NCBI GenBank assembly: GCA_032871835.1
Contig: CM065296.1
Coordinates: forward strand, 12,044,001-12,108,000
DNA: 64,000 bases
DNA from: Dipteronia dyeriana
Taxonomy: Eukaryota > Streptophyta > Magnoliopsida > Sapindales > Sapindaceae
Reading direction: 5' to 3'
The position numbers and the translations under genes were made by a program. Below the pieces are notes generated by a model that was given only the letters and a program-made list of their open reading frames with translations, made no database searches and was not told the DNA's origin. Below, in pieces: positions 1-16,994 of this stretch (the first letter of the stretch is position 1; each line of letters opens with the position of its first letter).

Positions 1-878
1 AACCTTGTGTTTTCAATTGCCATCCCCAATATGAGTGTGAAAACTTCTCTTCTCACTACCAAACAATTATTTGTCTTATCTCATATAGTCATATGTAAGT
101 ATGTAACTATATATCATCCATAGAAAAATAATTTTCTAAAACTTGTGAATTGATATTATTTTCAAATAAAAATACTTCACCTTTAATTTTTCAAATATTG
201 AGTTAAATTATCCAGAACAAAAAATTGATTTGCAATCTAAATTAATATACTTGGATAATTTTCTAAAATTGCTTCTAGTATAAACACTTCATTAACAGTA
301 ACAATGTGATTTTCCAAATTAAATAGAAGAAAATAGTTCAGTTTTGTTTAACCCTTAAAATGGGGTGAGCATTACTCTCCTCCCCGGTCCTCACATAGTC
401 ACATACTAATATTTATCTATTTGCTAATTATTAATTTAAGTTAATGTTATCAACTGTTAATTAATAAATTGACAAGTGTCACCGTATGGGAAGGGAGTGA
501 GTAAAAAGGAAGTCGAAGAAAAATTAACCATTTTCGGCGTCTAAATTGACTAAAAGCACTTGTTTTTGGAATATTTCTCCTCTCTTACACTGATATTTAG
601 TGGACAGAAGCTGTAACGATTTCGGATTTTAGTTGATTGGGTATGGAAACACAACACCAAGTTTGACTAATCCAAAGATATGCACTTTGATAGCGGTAAA
701 TTTGTAATTATGTTGACTAACAATGTCATTTCTATAATTCTTTTGTCCCAAACGAAACCTTAAATATAACCCCAGATAGATGGTTTCTCGACCCACCATC
801 AGCTAAAACTAAATTTTTAAAAGGCCGTTGGTCCCGGCAAAAAACTCCAACCGGAGCAATTAACGGATATCATCCCAA
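1..878. promoter_or_regulatory. Upstream region of the receptor kinase gene
   Basis: AT-rich DNA with no coding frame that I recognise. A TATA-like box (TAAATATA) lies at 761-768, about 110 bases before the ATG at 879, which would suit a short 5' leader. Nothing else is identifiable in 1-700. Confidence 0.45.
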
Positions 879-3800
879 ATGTCCAAACTACCCTTGTCAT
901 TTCCCCAAATGCCACTCACATTCATCATCCTTCTCCTAATATCCCTACCCTTCCAGGTAATTTCACAAAACGATCCAACTGCGGACGAACGGACCGTCCT
1001 CCTTAAACTCAAACAACAACTCCGCAATCCACTGTCCCTCAAATCCTGGAACTCCACGTCATCACCATGCGACTGGCCAGAGGTTTACTGTACCGGAAAT
1101 TCGGTCACCCAAATATCGCTCCGAAACAAAACCATCACCCAGAAAATCCCGGCAACAATATGTGACCTGAAAAATCTAACTACGCTTGACCTTGGCGATA
1201 ATTTCATTCCAGGAGAGTTTCCAAGAGAACTGTACAACTGCACCAAGCTTCAAGTACTCGACCTGAGTTCAAACTATTTCGTGGGTCCGATACCGGACGA
1301 TATCGACAGAATTTCGGGTCTCCGATTCATAGACTTCGGGTCCAACAATTTTTCGGGCGACATACCGCCTGCTATAGGTCGATTATCGGAGTTGCAGGTG
1401 TTGTATCTCTATCAAAATGAGTTCAACGGCACGTTTCCGAAAGAAATCGGCGACTTGTCGAATCTACAAGTGCTGGGTCTGGCCTACAACGACAAGTTTT
1501 TGCCTGCAAAGATTCCAGTCGAATTTGGTAAATTGAAGAACTTGACAACTCTGTGGCTCCCGGGAGCGAACTTGATTGGCGAAATTCCGGATAGCTTCAA
1601 CAATCTTTCGAGTCTTGAAATCCTGGATTTGTCAAGAAACCAATTGGAAGGCCAAATTCCTAGTTGGATGTTTACGTTCAAGAATTTGACGAAACTATAT
1701 CTCTTCCAAAATAAACTGTCTGGTGAGATTCCAGGAACTGTTGAAACTTTAAACTTGGTTGAAATTGATCTTGCTATGAATAATTTGACGGGTTCGGTAC
1801 CAGAAGATTTCGGCAAGTTACAGAATTTGCAGTTGCTGAATCTGTTTTCGAACCGGTTGTCAGGAAGGGTACCGTCAAGTATCAGTCTGATTCCGAACCT
1901 GAAAGGTTTTCGGGTGTTCTACAACAAATTGAGTGGAATCTTGCCACCAGAACTAGGCCTCCATTCGAAGCTTGAAGCGTTTGAAGTGGCAGGTAATCAA
2001 TTCAGTGGTCAATTACCTGAAAATTTATGTGCTGGTGGTGTTTTACAAGGAGTGGTTGCTTTCACGAACAATCTCAGTGGGGAGGTCCCGAAATCGCTTG
2101 GAAATTGTAGTACTTTGCGCACGGTTCAGCTTTACAATAACAGGTTTTCGGGTGAGATTCCTTCAGGTATGTGGACAACTTTCAACTTGTCAAGTTTGAT
2201 GATAAGCAATAATACGTTTTCGGGTGAGTTACCGAGCAAAATGGCTTGGAATTTGACAAGATTGGAGATCAGTGACAATCGATTTTCGGGTCAAATTCCT
2301 GTTGGTGTTGCATCTTGGAAGAATTTGGTTGTTTTCAAGGCAAGTAACAACTTGTTCTCAGGGAAAATTCCGGTTGAGTTGACAAGCCTTTCGCGTCTCA
2401 CTACTATACTGCTTGACGGAAATCAATTGTCTCATGAGTTGCCATCGGAGAAACTCTCATGGAAGTCACTGGTTACTTTGAATCTCTCCAGAAATGGACT
2501 TTCTGGTGGGATTCCAAAAGCGATTGGGTTGTTGCCTGATCTGCTTTATTTAGACCTGTCGTGGAACCAATTCTCAGGTGAAATCCCACCTGAAATCGGA
2601 AAGTTGAAGCTTACTGTTCTCAATCTGTCTTCCAACAAACTTTCTGGGATCATACCAGATGGGTTCAATAACCTTGCGTACGAAGACAGTTTCTTCAACA
2701 ATTCGCGCCTTTGTGTCATTAATCCAGTTATAAACCTTCCAAAATGTTACACCGGATACACCAACTCCAACAGATTTTCCACCAAACACCTTGCTTTGAT
2801 TCTAGCTCTTGCTGTTGTTGTTGTCCTAGTTGCTGTTTTACTGGTCTTGTTTGTGGTTAGAGACTTCCTCAAGAAAAAGCTGAAGCGCGACCTCGAGACA
2901 TGGAAGTTTACCTCATTCCATCAATTGGATTTCTCAGAATTACACATTTTGTCAAGTATGACAGAGGGTAATCTGATTGGAAGTGGAGGCTCAGGGCAAG
3001 TGTACCGGATTGCCATTAACCGATCAGGAGAATTCGTTGCTGTGAAGAGGATTTGGAATAACAAGAAATTGGATCACAAGCTAGAAAAAGAGTTTATAGC
3101 AGAAGTTGAAATATTGGGCACAATTCGGCATGCCAATATAGTCAAGTTGTGGTGCTGCATGTCAAGTGAGAACTCAAAGCTTCTTGTGTATGAGTACATG
3201 GAAAATCAAAGCCTGGATAGATGGCTGCACGGGAGGAACAGAAGAACCGCGACTGGGTCAAGTTCCGTCCGTCCTGTAGTCCTTGATTGGCCGACAAGGC
3301 TTCAGATTGCAATTGGAGCTGCAAAAGGACTATGTCATATGCACCATGATTGCGCTCCCCAAATAATTCATCGAGACGTGAAGTCTAGCAACATCTTGCT
3401 GGACTCTGAATTCAAAGCGAAAATCGCAGATTTTGGACTGGCCAAGATGTTGGCTAAACAAGGAGAACCTCACACAATGTCAGCAGTCGCAGGCTCTTTT
3501 GGTTATTTCGCCCCAGGTATACACAAAATCACATTTTAGGCTGCATGATGTTTGTCCATAAAGTTTAGAGCTTTAACATCAATTTTTGTCTTTACATTGC
3601 AGAGTATGCTTATACAACAAAAGTGAACGAAAAAATCGATATCTATAGCTTTGGAGTCGTACTTCTAGAACTGGTGACAGGAAGAGAAGCCAACTTTGGA
3701 GATGAGTACACAAGCCTTGCAGAATGGTCATGGCAGCACTATGCATACGAAAAACCTATCGTTGATGATTTCGACAAAGAGATCAAAGAACCACGTTACA

Positions 3801-4048
3801 TTGAAGAAATGACTACTGTGTATACACTAGGACTCATGTGTACTAGCACTTCACCCAGTACTAGACCTTCCATGAAAGAGGTTTTGCAGATCCTTCGTCG
3901 CTGTTGTCCTGAAGAAAATAACAGAGTGAAGAAAACGGCAAGCGAGTTAGATGCCGCTCCCCTTCTTGGCAGCAATGCATATCTTCATGGTTACAGCCAT
4001 AGTAGGATGGTTGGAGAGGAGAATAATAGTCCACCATGCAATGTTTGA
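879..4048 (+). CDS. HSL3: LRR receptor-like kinase, subfamily XI, HAESA-LIKE 3 type
   Basis: Two exons, 879-3516 and 3603-4048, flank an 86-bp GT-AG intron and give 1,027 residues. The intron lies just after the kinase APE motif start, a usual place in this family. Seen: a signal peptide (about residues 8-29), an LRRNT cap with a Cys-Asp-Trp-Pro stretch (near 65), about 21 leucine-rich repeats to about 610, many N-glycosylation sites, a membrane helix (about 637-661) followed by basic residues, and a kinase domain from about 698. The kinase has the glycine loop (GSGGSGQVY), VAVK lysine, HRD and DFG, so it looks active and of the RD class. The motif LGLAYNDKF in the repeats and the kinase tail resemble Arabidopsis At5g25930 (HSL3, receptor for CTNIP/SCREW peptides); the family call is firm, the orthology is inferred. 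It would sit in the plasma membrane and phosphorylate targets after binding a peptide ligand. The first ATG precedes the signal peptide directly and no later Met fits. Confidence 0.88.
3517..3602 (+). other. Intron of the receptor kinase gene
   Basis: GT at 3517-3518 and AG at 3601-3602, with a T-rich 3' end. Joining the exons restores a Pro-Glu-Tyr-Ala-Tyr stretch (the APE motif). Reading through would stop at 3537-3539. Confidence 0.9.
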
Positions 4049-4188
4049 TGAGCAATAATCATGAATAAGATACATTGCCCTCTTTATACTTGTAAATTTT
4101 GTAGTAAATGTTCTCTCAATTTAGTCCATGCCAATGACGCATTTTTTATTTTCTTTAATCGTTTTGCGAGGGAGGATGAGAATGAAAC

Positions 4189-4194
4189 TTTATT
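4189..4194 (-). terminator. Candidate poly(A) signal of the poly(A) polymerase gene
   Basis: AATAAA on the minus strand, about 475 bases past the polymerase stop codon. The kinase stop on the plus strand is at 4048, so the two genes converge with about 140 bases between this signal and the kinase coding end. No exact AATAAA was chosen for the kinase 3' end. Confidence 0.4.
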
Positions 4195-4666
4195 ACAAGG
4201 ATGCAAGGGTACACGACTACAAAGAGTCGAGGATTTGTAAAATCTAGAGATACAACTCAAACCCTCGAAACCTAGAACCCAAACCAATCTGGCTTGTATT
4301 CTATACACACATCCCAACAAAACGATACAATTCATAAAATAAAAGCAGCCAAACTTTTCCACAACGACATGAGTACCAGAACCAGCTCAAATGCAAGACA
4401 AGAAGTCTTCTTTCAAAGCACCAGCGTACTTCAATGCCTTCTAGGATGCTAGGAGCAACAAAGTCACAGCACTCCGTACAGTTGACTGCATCAATTTCAC
4501 AAACTTGCACACTTTTTCTTGTACGTTTTGATTACAAGAACATCTCGCTCATACACACCTGTAGAACCATAAGAAAAGCCTGCTATATATCAGGCACTTA
4601 CCAAGGTGCTAATTATCTCTCTCCCTCCATAGCAGTGATTTAGCCGAACGATTCACCTCCCAAATG

Positions 4667-9848
<5,182 letters not shown>

Positions 9849-10225
9849 TTCAGTGACCTAATCACAGGAAAGGCTTGCGACGAAACAAAATTAGGCACAA
9901 ATTCAAGCAATTGCAGTACATATCAAGGCTAGATAGCAAATCATTAGAGAGGGAAAAAAAAAACGAAATCTGAACGAATAAAAAGTTTGTAGTCTGTCAA
10001 AATTGGGACTTTTGTTTGCAATTGATAGAGGATATGATGAAGGGAAACTAAGGCGTTTTGGATCTAAAATTTAATTTTACGCGAGAGAAAGAGATCGGCA
10101 GAGAGAAGATCAGAGAAAGATAACTGAGGGATGGGGCTATTGATTTCGGTGGAATCGGGTTAGGGACAGTTTGGAGGTGCAGTTCGATTTGATTTACACA
10201 TTTATTTATTTATTATTTTCTTAAT
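9849..10225 (-). promoter_or_regulatory. 5' leader and remaining promoter of the poly(A) polymerase gene
   Basis: About 380 bases between the polymerase ATG and the edge of the Mutator-like element. The minus strand is pyrimidine-rich (TCTCTC runs near 10,080-10,130), typical of plant leaders. No TATA box stands out, so the original promoter may lie partly beyond the insertion. Confidence 0.35.
10217..10225. repeat. Left 9-bp target duplication of the Mutator-like element
   Basis: TTTCTTAAT here against TATCTTAAT at 37,097-37,105: 8 of 9 bases agree, next to the shared terminal sequence. Confidence 0.55.
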
Positions 10226-10990
10226 GGGAACTTTGCAAATATAGCTTTTCCCGACTAGGGATGCCCGCTTGGGGAATGAGAATAGATATAGGTTCTTCAT
10301 CTCCATTCTCATCCCCACTTCCTAGAACCTTCTCTCATCCCTCCATTTTTCTATTTGAGAAAAATAGGGATGGAGATGTTTGGGGGGAGGTCCTCCATTC
10401 TCATCCCCAATTCCCTATTTTTTCCGTTTTTTATTGTTTTCTCGTATCTCCCGTTCCCCTATTTTCTCGTATCTTCCGTTCCCCTATTTTCTCATTTCCC
10501 TATTTAACTAAAAATTATAAATTAAATTAAATAAAACAAATATTTCATTACAAATAAAAAATATCAATGCATTATAAATTCAACATAAAATATTTTAAAT
10601 AATTCAAATATATATTATAATTATATTTATATACTTTTGGGGAAAATAGGGAAATGGGGATCTTCATCCCCATCCCCATTTTAATTTAATTGTGGGGGAA
10701 ATGGGAAAATGGGAATGGGGATGGGGATGGGGATGGGCCCCATTTTAATTTGGGGATGAAAATCATCCTCATCCCCCCCCCCATTTCCCCATTTTCCCCC
10801 CCCCCCAAAAAAATCCCCAAATGGGGATGGGGGTGCGGGGATTTGAGGCCCCGAGGATAAATGTGCATCCCTATTCCCAACGAACTTTTTTAGGAAATAG
10901 TTCACTGGGGAAAAAAAATTACATATCTAGTCTTTACTGATATTTACTTTCTAGGAAATAGTATTTCTAAGACAATAATATCATCCACAA
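10226..10990 (+). repeat. Left terminal inverted repeat of the Mutator-like element, split by a MITE
   Basis: The repeat occupies 10,226-10,255 and continues at 10,882 to about 10,990; the gap is the hAT MITE. The pieces joined align with the reverse complement of about 36,985-37,096. The pairs are TTCCCAAC/TTCCCAAG, TTAGGAAATAG/CTAGGAAATAG, ATTACATATCTAG/ATTACATATATAG and CTAAGACA/CTAAGACA. The left side also has a second TTTCTAGGAAATAG at about 10,948, so the two ends are not simple copies. Confidence 0.65.
10256..10873. mobile_element. hAT-type MITE in the left terminal repeat
   Basis: A 618-bp non-coding element with ends TAGGGATGC and GCATCCCTA, flanked by TTCCCGAC (10,248-10,255) and TTCCCAAC (10,874-10,881): 8-bp duplications, 7/8 identical. 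The YARGG-like ends and 8-bp size fit hAT. The interior is dominated by GGGGAT/ATCCCC repeats, including C-rich runs around 10,790-10,807. The open frames across it are low-complexity. Confidence 0.82.
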
Positions 10991-11341
10991 TTAAATCGTG
11001 TAAAATGACTCTTACATTATGTAAGGACCAATCTGTCCTTCTATTCTTCTCCTTCAGTTAATTAAAGAAAACCATAACTTTCAGATATTGGGTCATTTTT
11101 TCCATCGTTCTCCTTTGGACCAGAATCCACTTTATCGAAGTTGGGTCACTCAGTCTTCCCATTTCAAATCTCATTGTTCTCACTGTCTTCCGGAATACAC
11201 TGTTGTTCAAATCCCATCATCCTCTCCGCTAAAATCTTGCTACCGACCGTAATCTCGACGGTGATCAGAATCTTGACAGTGCCACCAGCTCCTTCAATCG
11301 AGCTTCACTTTCAAGTTTGAAATCGAGCATACACAGTCAAT
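10990..11341 (+). promoter_or_regulatory. Probable MURA promoter and non-coding leader exon
   Basis: Pyrimidine-rich leader-like DNA on the plus strand (about 11,040-11,340) ends in a strong splice donor, CAAT|GTAAGT, at about 11,342. The nearest fitting acceptor is TTTTCAG at about 13,265, just before the MURA start. The TSS was not located. Confidence 0.35.
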
Positions 11342-11934
11342 GTAAGTCCTATAATGACACTTAAGTTTCCAATTTTATTGAATCTCTCGGTCTTTTATCG
11401 TAGTTAAAGTTTGAGATGTTTTTGATGTAATGAGGAATTGAAAGTTTTGGATTTGTTGCCCATGAATTGGGGTTTGTGTATGTAGTATTGTTGGGTTTAG
11501 TTATGGTGTTTGATGAAATGCCACATCAAGCTTTTAAGAGGTGTATGTAGTATGTTGGGAGCAAACACGTCGTTCTCTGTATCACATGAATGATAGGAAA
11601 TGCAGTCTGGTGAATAGTATTGTACGGTTTGTTTGAAATTTTATTTTCTTGCATGGTTTGGTGGGGAAAAGGTTTAGGCCATCTGAACCAAAACAAGTTT
11701 ATGATTTTGATATTATTGTTTGGTTGATGGGATTTAGATATTTGTTTGTGTTGATGGTGTATGTATATTTGTTTGTGTTGATCGTTGTTGGTTGTGTTGG
11801 GGGATGGTTGAGCCAAAACACCTGTTATTGATTTTGCTATTGTTAGGGAACCTTCACTGTTGATTTTGCTATTGTTAGGGAACCTTCGCTGTTGATTTTA
11901 AAAACAGAAGATGAGCTAAAAGCTCGGGAGGAAT

Positions 11935-12435
11935 GTTGTAGGCCTGCCCTAGGCCTGGGAAGCATTCATTCGTAGGCCTAAAATAATTGTTCCTAGGCAC
12001 TCACCTAAACTGAATTACAGTTTAGGAATAAGGTGTTTATTGTGTTAGGGTTGGTTAAACTAAAAATCGACGATGTTAGTTATTGATTGATTTTGCTTTT
12101 GTTATGCCCTTGGGTGGCCGATGTTATTGATTTTGAAACATAAGATGGGTTAAGCCTGAGAGGAATGTTGTAGGCCTAGGAACCATTCCTAGGCTCACAA
12201 TTACACCTTCCCGGGCTTACGAGAGTTGTTGTCAATAGCAATAGTTCCAGCCGGGGAGGGGTTAGGATGTATCTTTGGCCTATGAAAGAAATTTTGTTAG
12301 GATATTTTGTTAGAACTTCGAACATGTCTTCTTGGCCTAGGAATTTTTTGTTAGACTTGGGAACCATTCCTAGGCTTATAATTACACTTTCCCAGGCTTA
12401 CGAGAGTTGTTGTCAACAGCAATAGTAGTTCCGGT

Positions 12436-12475
<40 letters not shown>

Positions 12476-12690
12476 GGTTAGGATGTATTTTTCGCCTAGG
12501 AAGGATATTTTGTTAGGCCTTAGAATATGTCTTCTTGGCCTAGGAATATTTTGTTAGGCCTTGAAACATATCTCCTTGCCCTAGGAAATTTTTGATAGGC
12601 CTTGGAACATGTCTTCTTGGCCTAGGAATATTTTGTTAGGTCTTGGCCTAGGAGATTTCTTCCCAGGCCTTGGAGATTTCTTCCCAACCC
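11935..12690. repeat. CCTAGG-rich repeat array 1
   Basis: Dense short repeats around the palindrome CCTAGG, in phrases such as GGCCTAGGAA, ATTCCTAGGCT and TTTTGTTAGGCCTTGGAACA. A longer unit (about 190 bp: AATTACACCTTCCC, GGGCTTACGAGAGTTG, then a G-rich patch and GGATGTAT) occurs at 12,198 and 12,388, and a third diverged copy lies at 16,866. Confidence 0.75.
12437..12474 (+). repeat. Uninterrupted run of 38 G
   Basis: The sister repeat at about 12,250 reads CCGGGGAGGGGTTAGG at the same place, so the run looks like expansion of a short G-rich patch. The true length may be uncertain, as such runs are hard to sequence. Confidence 0.9.
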
Positions 12691-12699
12691 CTATTGATG

Positions 12700-13150
12700 A
12701 TTTCACACGACATTGATAAGCATGATTACACGTTAGATTGGGGACTTGTGTAAACATAATTACACGCTTCATAATGTAGCGTGTTATCATGTGTACAATA
12801 TGGCGTGTAATATTTCCCATTAGTTGTATCGTGTAATATTTCACAATGCACCAAAGTGACTGATTACACATTGTATTATAAACAATATTGATGGTTTCAC
12901 GCTAAGTATCATCGCACGTCATATTGTAAGAATGATTGCACGCTCCATTTATGTAGAGTGTAATCATGGTTACACGGTACATAATGTAGCGTGTAATCAT
13001 TCCAACATTACGGTGTGTAATGGGTGACATTTTTTAATCGTGTAATCTTGATGAGCGTGTAACCATGATGTAAACTAGAGTTTAATCTTGCTTATAAACT
13101 GGCTTGTAATTATATAGAATTATGAGTTTTGACATGGTACGAATACTTAG
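12700..13150 (+). repeat. TTACACGC/GCGTGTAA block A
   Basis: About 450 bp with many dyads of the type GTAGCGTGTAATCAT and its complement. Reverse-complemented, it aligns over its whole length with block D right half (24,815-25,265) and block E (33,015-33,515), sharing GTATTCGTA, CATAATTCTATATAATTA, CATCAATATTG and the CAGTCACTTT stretch. Confidence 0.8.
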
Positions 13151-13279
13151 GAATGTTGTAGGCCTGAGAACCATTCCTAGGCTCAAAATGGTTTTTTCTA
13201 GGCTCTGAACTAAACTGAATTACAGTAGTTGTTATACTGTTATTGACTGAATTTTTTATTTTCAGGGTGTAAGGATACC

Positions 13280-15957
13280 ATGTCTTGGCTGTTAGTTCAG
13301 TGTAGTGAGCATTGGAAGGGTAACGCGTTTACTGGTCCTATTTCGTTTTCAGTATGACTAACAAAAAATAATACGGAGTGTACAATGAATTGGTGGAAAT
13401 CATATACCAATGGACAGGGGTTAGTAGAGAGCAAATTGAGTTGAAGTTAACCTAGCATGTGGAAACGGGGGTTGATAAAGTTACATTGTCCGTAATGAGT
13501 GACCACGTTGTAGAATTTGTGATTATTGATAAGGGAAAATGTTAGGCCATAATTGATGTTGAATTTGTCAATAAACCTGAATTTGGACCTCCACCAATTC
13601 CAATCCAATCACCATGTACAGTCTCGAATGTTAAACACACCGATATTCCATGGTCTCCGATGGGTACTTCAAACTATAAATCAGTTAGTGACAGCAATAA
13701 TCCGCTTACATCTCAGGTTTCACCAAGATTTACTTAGTCATGCAATGACCAAGCGACTCCAGCATCTACTACGAAGCATGCAATAATGGGTGACAATGAT
13801 AGTTCCGAAAGCATCGATACTTTCAGAAGGTCCGATAGTTTAAAAATCAGTGATACAGAAGATGAGAGTGCCAGTGATGTTGATGGTGGGCAAGTGGAAA
13901 TGGTTCTTGGAACAAAAGAACGAGGGGTGAGTGGAACACTCAACAGTTCTTCACCTTCCATGAACACACGGTGGACAGTATCAAGGTCAGAGCTTTACTC
14001 AATTAAAGTTGTTTGATTAGTGGATGTGTTAGATAATTCAGCAAATCAAGGTCCATTATACAAAGGACAAATGTTCAAGGACAAACCTACTTTGAAGCAA
14101 GTTGTGGGGTCATATGCTTTTGAAAGAGGTTTAAGTACAGGATTTCACGATCTTTCAATACACGATTCACTGCACAATGTAGTCAGATAAGTTGTGGATG
14201 GGCTGTTCGGGCATTGAAGTCGAATAGGGGTACTTATTGGCATGTGAAGGCGTTCGTTAATGAGCACACATGTGAAAGAAATGACAACTACAATGTTAAA
14301 TTTAATCATGTAAGCGTCGCGGTGATAGAGGATTTGTTTACAAGTAAATATCACGATCTTGGGTGTATCATCCGTGATAAAGATATTGTTTCTGAGATGA
14401 GGGAGCAGTATGGCATACACCTCTCGTAGAACAAAGCGTACAGGTCGAAGGAGCACGCTTTGAATCAGGTATTTGCTGGTCCATGGGAATCCTTTCAAAG
14501 GTTGCCGTCTTATTTTTATGTCTTGGAATAAGCCAACCACGAGACTGTGACAAAGATCAAGACTGACTCATAAAACCAGATTAAATATGGATTCATGGCA
14601 ATTTGAGCATATATAGAGAGGTTAAATTCTGTTGTTAGGCCAGTTATCTGCATCGATGCTACCCATTTTAAGGTTAGGACCAGGGGTGTTTTGTTAGTTG
14701 CGGTGTGCAAAGACGGAAACGAGATGATATACCATTTGGCATTTGGGTTTACAAACTCTAAATTCATAGAGTCGTGGACTTGGTTTTTGAAGAAACTTCA
14801 TAAATTTATCCAATATCCTGACTATGTGATGTTAGTTTCGGATCGACACAATGGAAGCCATATTCCTAGATGCAGCACATGGGATTTGTGCATGCCACTT
14901 AGCACAAAATCTCAAAAGATTTTACAAGTAGAGGGATGATGTCATTTTGTTTTACTACCGTGCTACGTATGCATACCGTATCGAGAATTTTGACAGTTTA
15001 ATGGCTGAGTTGAAAGAAACTTATCGTAAGGTTTACGATGAGTTGCATGGCATTGGGATAAAGAAGTTTCCACGTTTACATTGCCCTAGAAAGAGGTATT
15101 TTTTTATGACCACCAACATTGCTGAATCAATGAATTCTTGTCTAGTTGCAGCTAGAAAATTGCCTATCACAGCAATGGTGGAATGTATAGTGGTTCAACG
15201 ATCGTTAGAAAAATGCACATGAAATGTCTACATACTTAACAACGTTTATAGACGAACATATCAAAGATAGGACAGATACAGCACAACGGTGTGAGATTCA
15301 CCCCATTCACTTTAATAAATTTAAGGTAGATGACAAATAGAAGGAAACAACCGTTGACCTTGACGAACGTTCTTACTCATGCCGTGAATGGGATTTAGAT
15401 GACTTGTCATGTTCTCATGCAATGGTGGTTGCTAGGTATGCTTCCCAATATCTTAACTCTATACATTTATCTATTGTGGTTGATTTTACAAACTTAAATT
15501 TCTGTTTATTGGTGGTTTATGGCCTAGGTTCAAAGGAGTGTCAATCAACTCACTTGTTTCCAACCTTTACACAACAAGATTTTTGAAACATGCTTATGAA
15601 ATGGGTGTCAACCCTGTTTCGGGTCCCGTTTTTTGGGACATTCCTAATGCAATCTGAAACCGTATTGTATTGCTATAGGAGAAAAAAAACTACCGGGAAG
15701 ACCAAAGAAGTTGAAGATACAGTCTGTTGAGGAGAAAAGAAAGTTACATTCTTGTTCAAAGTATGGAAAAAAGGACACAAGAAAACAACTTGCCCGGAAC
15801 CATCATCTAGCACAAACAAACCAGTCAAAAAAGCTCGATCATGTAGCATTTGTAAGAAAGAAGGACACAACAGGCTAAAGTGCTCGGACAAGCCATCTAA
15901 ACCTATCTTGATTGACATGGACGAAGAGAAAGCCGCCGGTGGACATCTAGTCATCTA
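13280..15957 (+). pseudogene. MURA (MuDR-type) transposase, decayed
   Basis: The transposase of the host element. In order: a start-like MSWLLVQCSEHWKGN at 13,280; an acidic Ser/Asp-rich linker (about 13,786-13,920); a MuDR DNA-binding-type domain (about 14,065-14,340, FKDKPTLKQVVGSYAFERG and a Cys-Gly-Trp core); and the MULE DDE core (about 14,640-15,200), with IDATHFK carrying the first Asp and LVSDRH the second. A SWIM-like zinc finger follows (about 15,370-15,420, ending DLSCSHAM; the first Cys of the usual pair is not seen) and a C-terminal zinc knuckle at 15,841-15,882 (CSICKKEGHNRLKC). At least six in-frame stops and several frameshifts break it, so it cannot make a full protein. An intron may lie near 15,435. 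Confidence 0.85.
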
Positions 15958-15999
15958 AGTGTCTTGACTGTGACCTAGAGCTCTGAACATTGGATCCCG

Positions 16000-16990
16000 T
16001 TTTAGGGAACTTGTAAGCCTAGGGTTTATGGTGTATGTATATTTGTTTGTGTTAAACACTGCAGAATTAACCTCAACAGATTTATATATCATTTGTGTTC
16101 ATTGGAAATGTTAGTGTTTGACTTTTTTGTGATGGTTTATGGTGTATGTATATTTTTGTGTGTGTTTGTGTTGATGGCAACTTTACAAAAATAGGATAAG
16201 GATTGTTGGTTGTTGATATTACTGTTGTTATTGGGGGTGTTGTTACTGAGTTTGAAAACAGAGGATGTATTAAGCCTGGACTAATGTTTTACGCCTGGGA
16301 GAAATTTCTATGCCCAAACAAATTGCTCCTAATTTTAGGCATGAAAGAATATTCTATGCCCAAACTAATTGCTCATAGGCTTGTAAAATCTTTCCTAGGC
16401 TCAGGTGTATTTACGTGCCACGTGGTTAGTATTGTGACTGATAGGGGGAACTAAGCCTAGGAATTTTAAAGCCTAGGATCTAGATTATAAGCCTAGAAAT
16501 TGTTGTTAGGCCCATGTTGGATATAATTGATTTAATTTTTTTTAATATTTCCCCCTTGCACGGGGTATTATTAAAAAGCATGTTTTTTTGTTATAATTAA
16601 ATGGAATAGATAAATCAATAAATATTAATAATAATATAAAATAATAAATAAACAACGTAAGAAGAAGAGAGACCGACGAGAGATACATGCATGGTTTTAT
16701 TATCCAAAAATTGACATGTGTATGACATGTGTCATTCAATTGTCAATACACTTGGTTGCATAGTGGAAAGCCACATTTACTATATTTATGATGTATTTTT
16801 ATCCTATAAATATTTTGTTAGGCCTTGGAACAGGTCTTCTTGGCCTTAGAGATTTCTTAGGCTCGCAATTACACATTCCCAGATTTAAGAGAGTTGTAGT
16901 CAACAGTAATAGTCCCCATAAGGGGGATTTCCAATTGGGGTTATATATTTATGGCCTAGGAAAATTTTGTTAGGCCTTAGAGATTTCTTC
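16000..16990. repeat. CCTAGG-type spacer downstream of MURA
   Basis: Scattered CCTAGG phrases at 16,015-16,025, 16,260-16,515 and 16,820-16,985 in AT-rich DNA, including the third ~190-bp unit at about 16,866. GGCAACTTTACAAAAATAGG at about 16,168 resembles the element's own outer end (GGGAACTTTGCAAATATAG), so an old internal end may lie there. No gene is seen. Confidence 0.55.
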
Positions 16991-16994
16991 CCAA

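Larger units (their letters stand above)
11342..13265 (+). other. Probable long 5' intron of the MURA gene, filled with repeat arrays
   Basis: Bounded by GTAAGT and TTTATTTTCAG. No coding frame in it is convincing. It holds a ~190-bp repeat rich in CCTAGG, a 38-G run and the first TTACACGC block. The intron call is inferred from the two splice-like sites only. Confidence 0.35.

Noticed and set aside
10261..10905. Gly/Pro/Ile-rich frames of 64-89 codons on both strands
   Set aside because: All lie in the GGGGAT/ATCCCC low-complexity interior of the hAT MITE.
16168..16190. Internal copy of the MULE end (GGCAACTTTACAAAAATAGG) as proof of two separate elements
   Set aside because: Only about 20 bases resemble the outer end, with no partner end or target duplication found nearby; kept as a note only.
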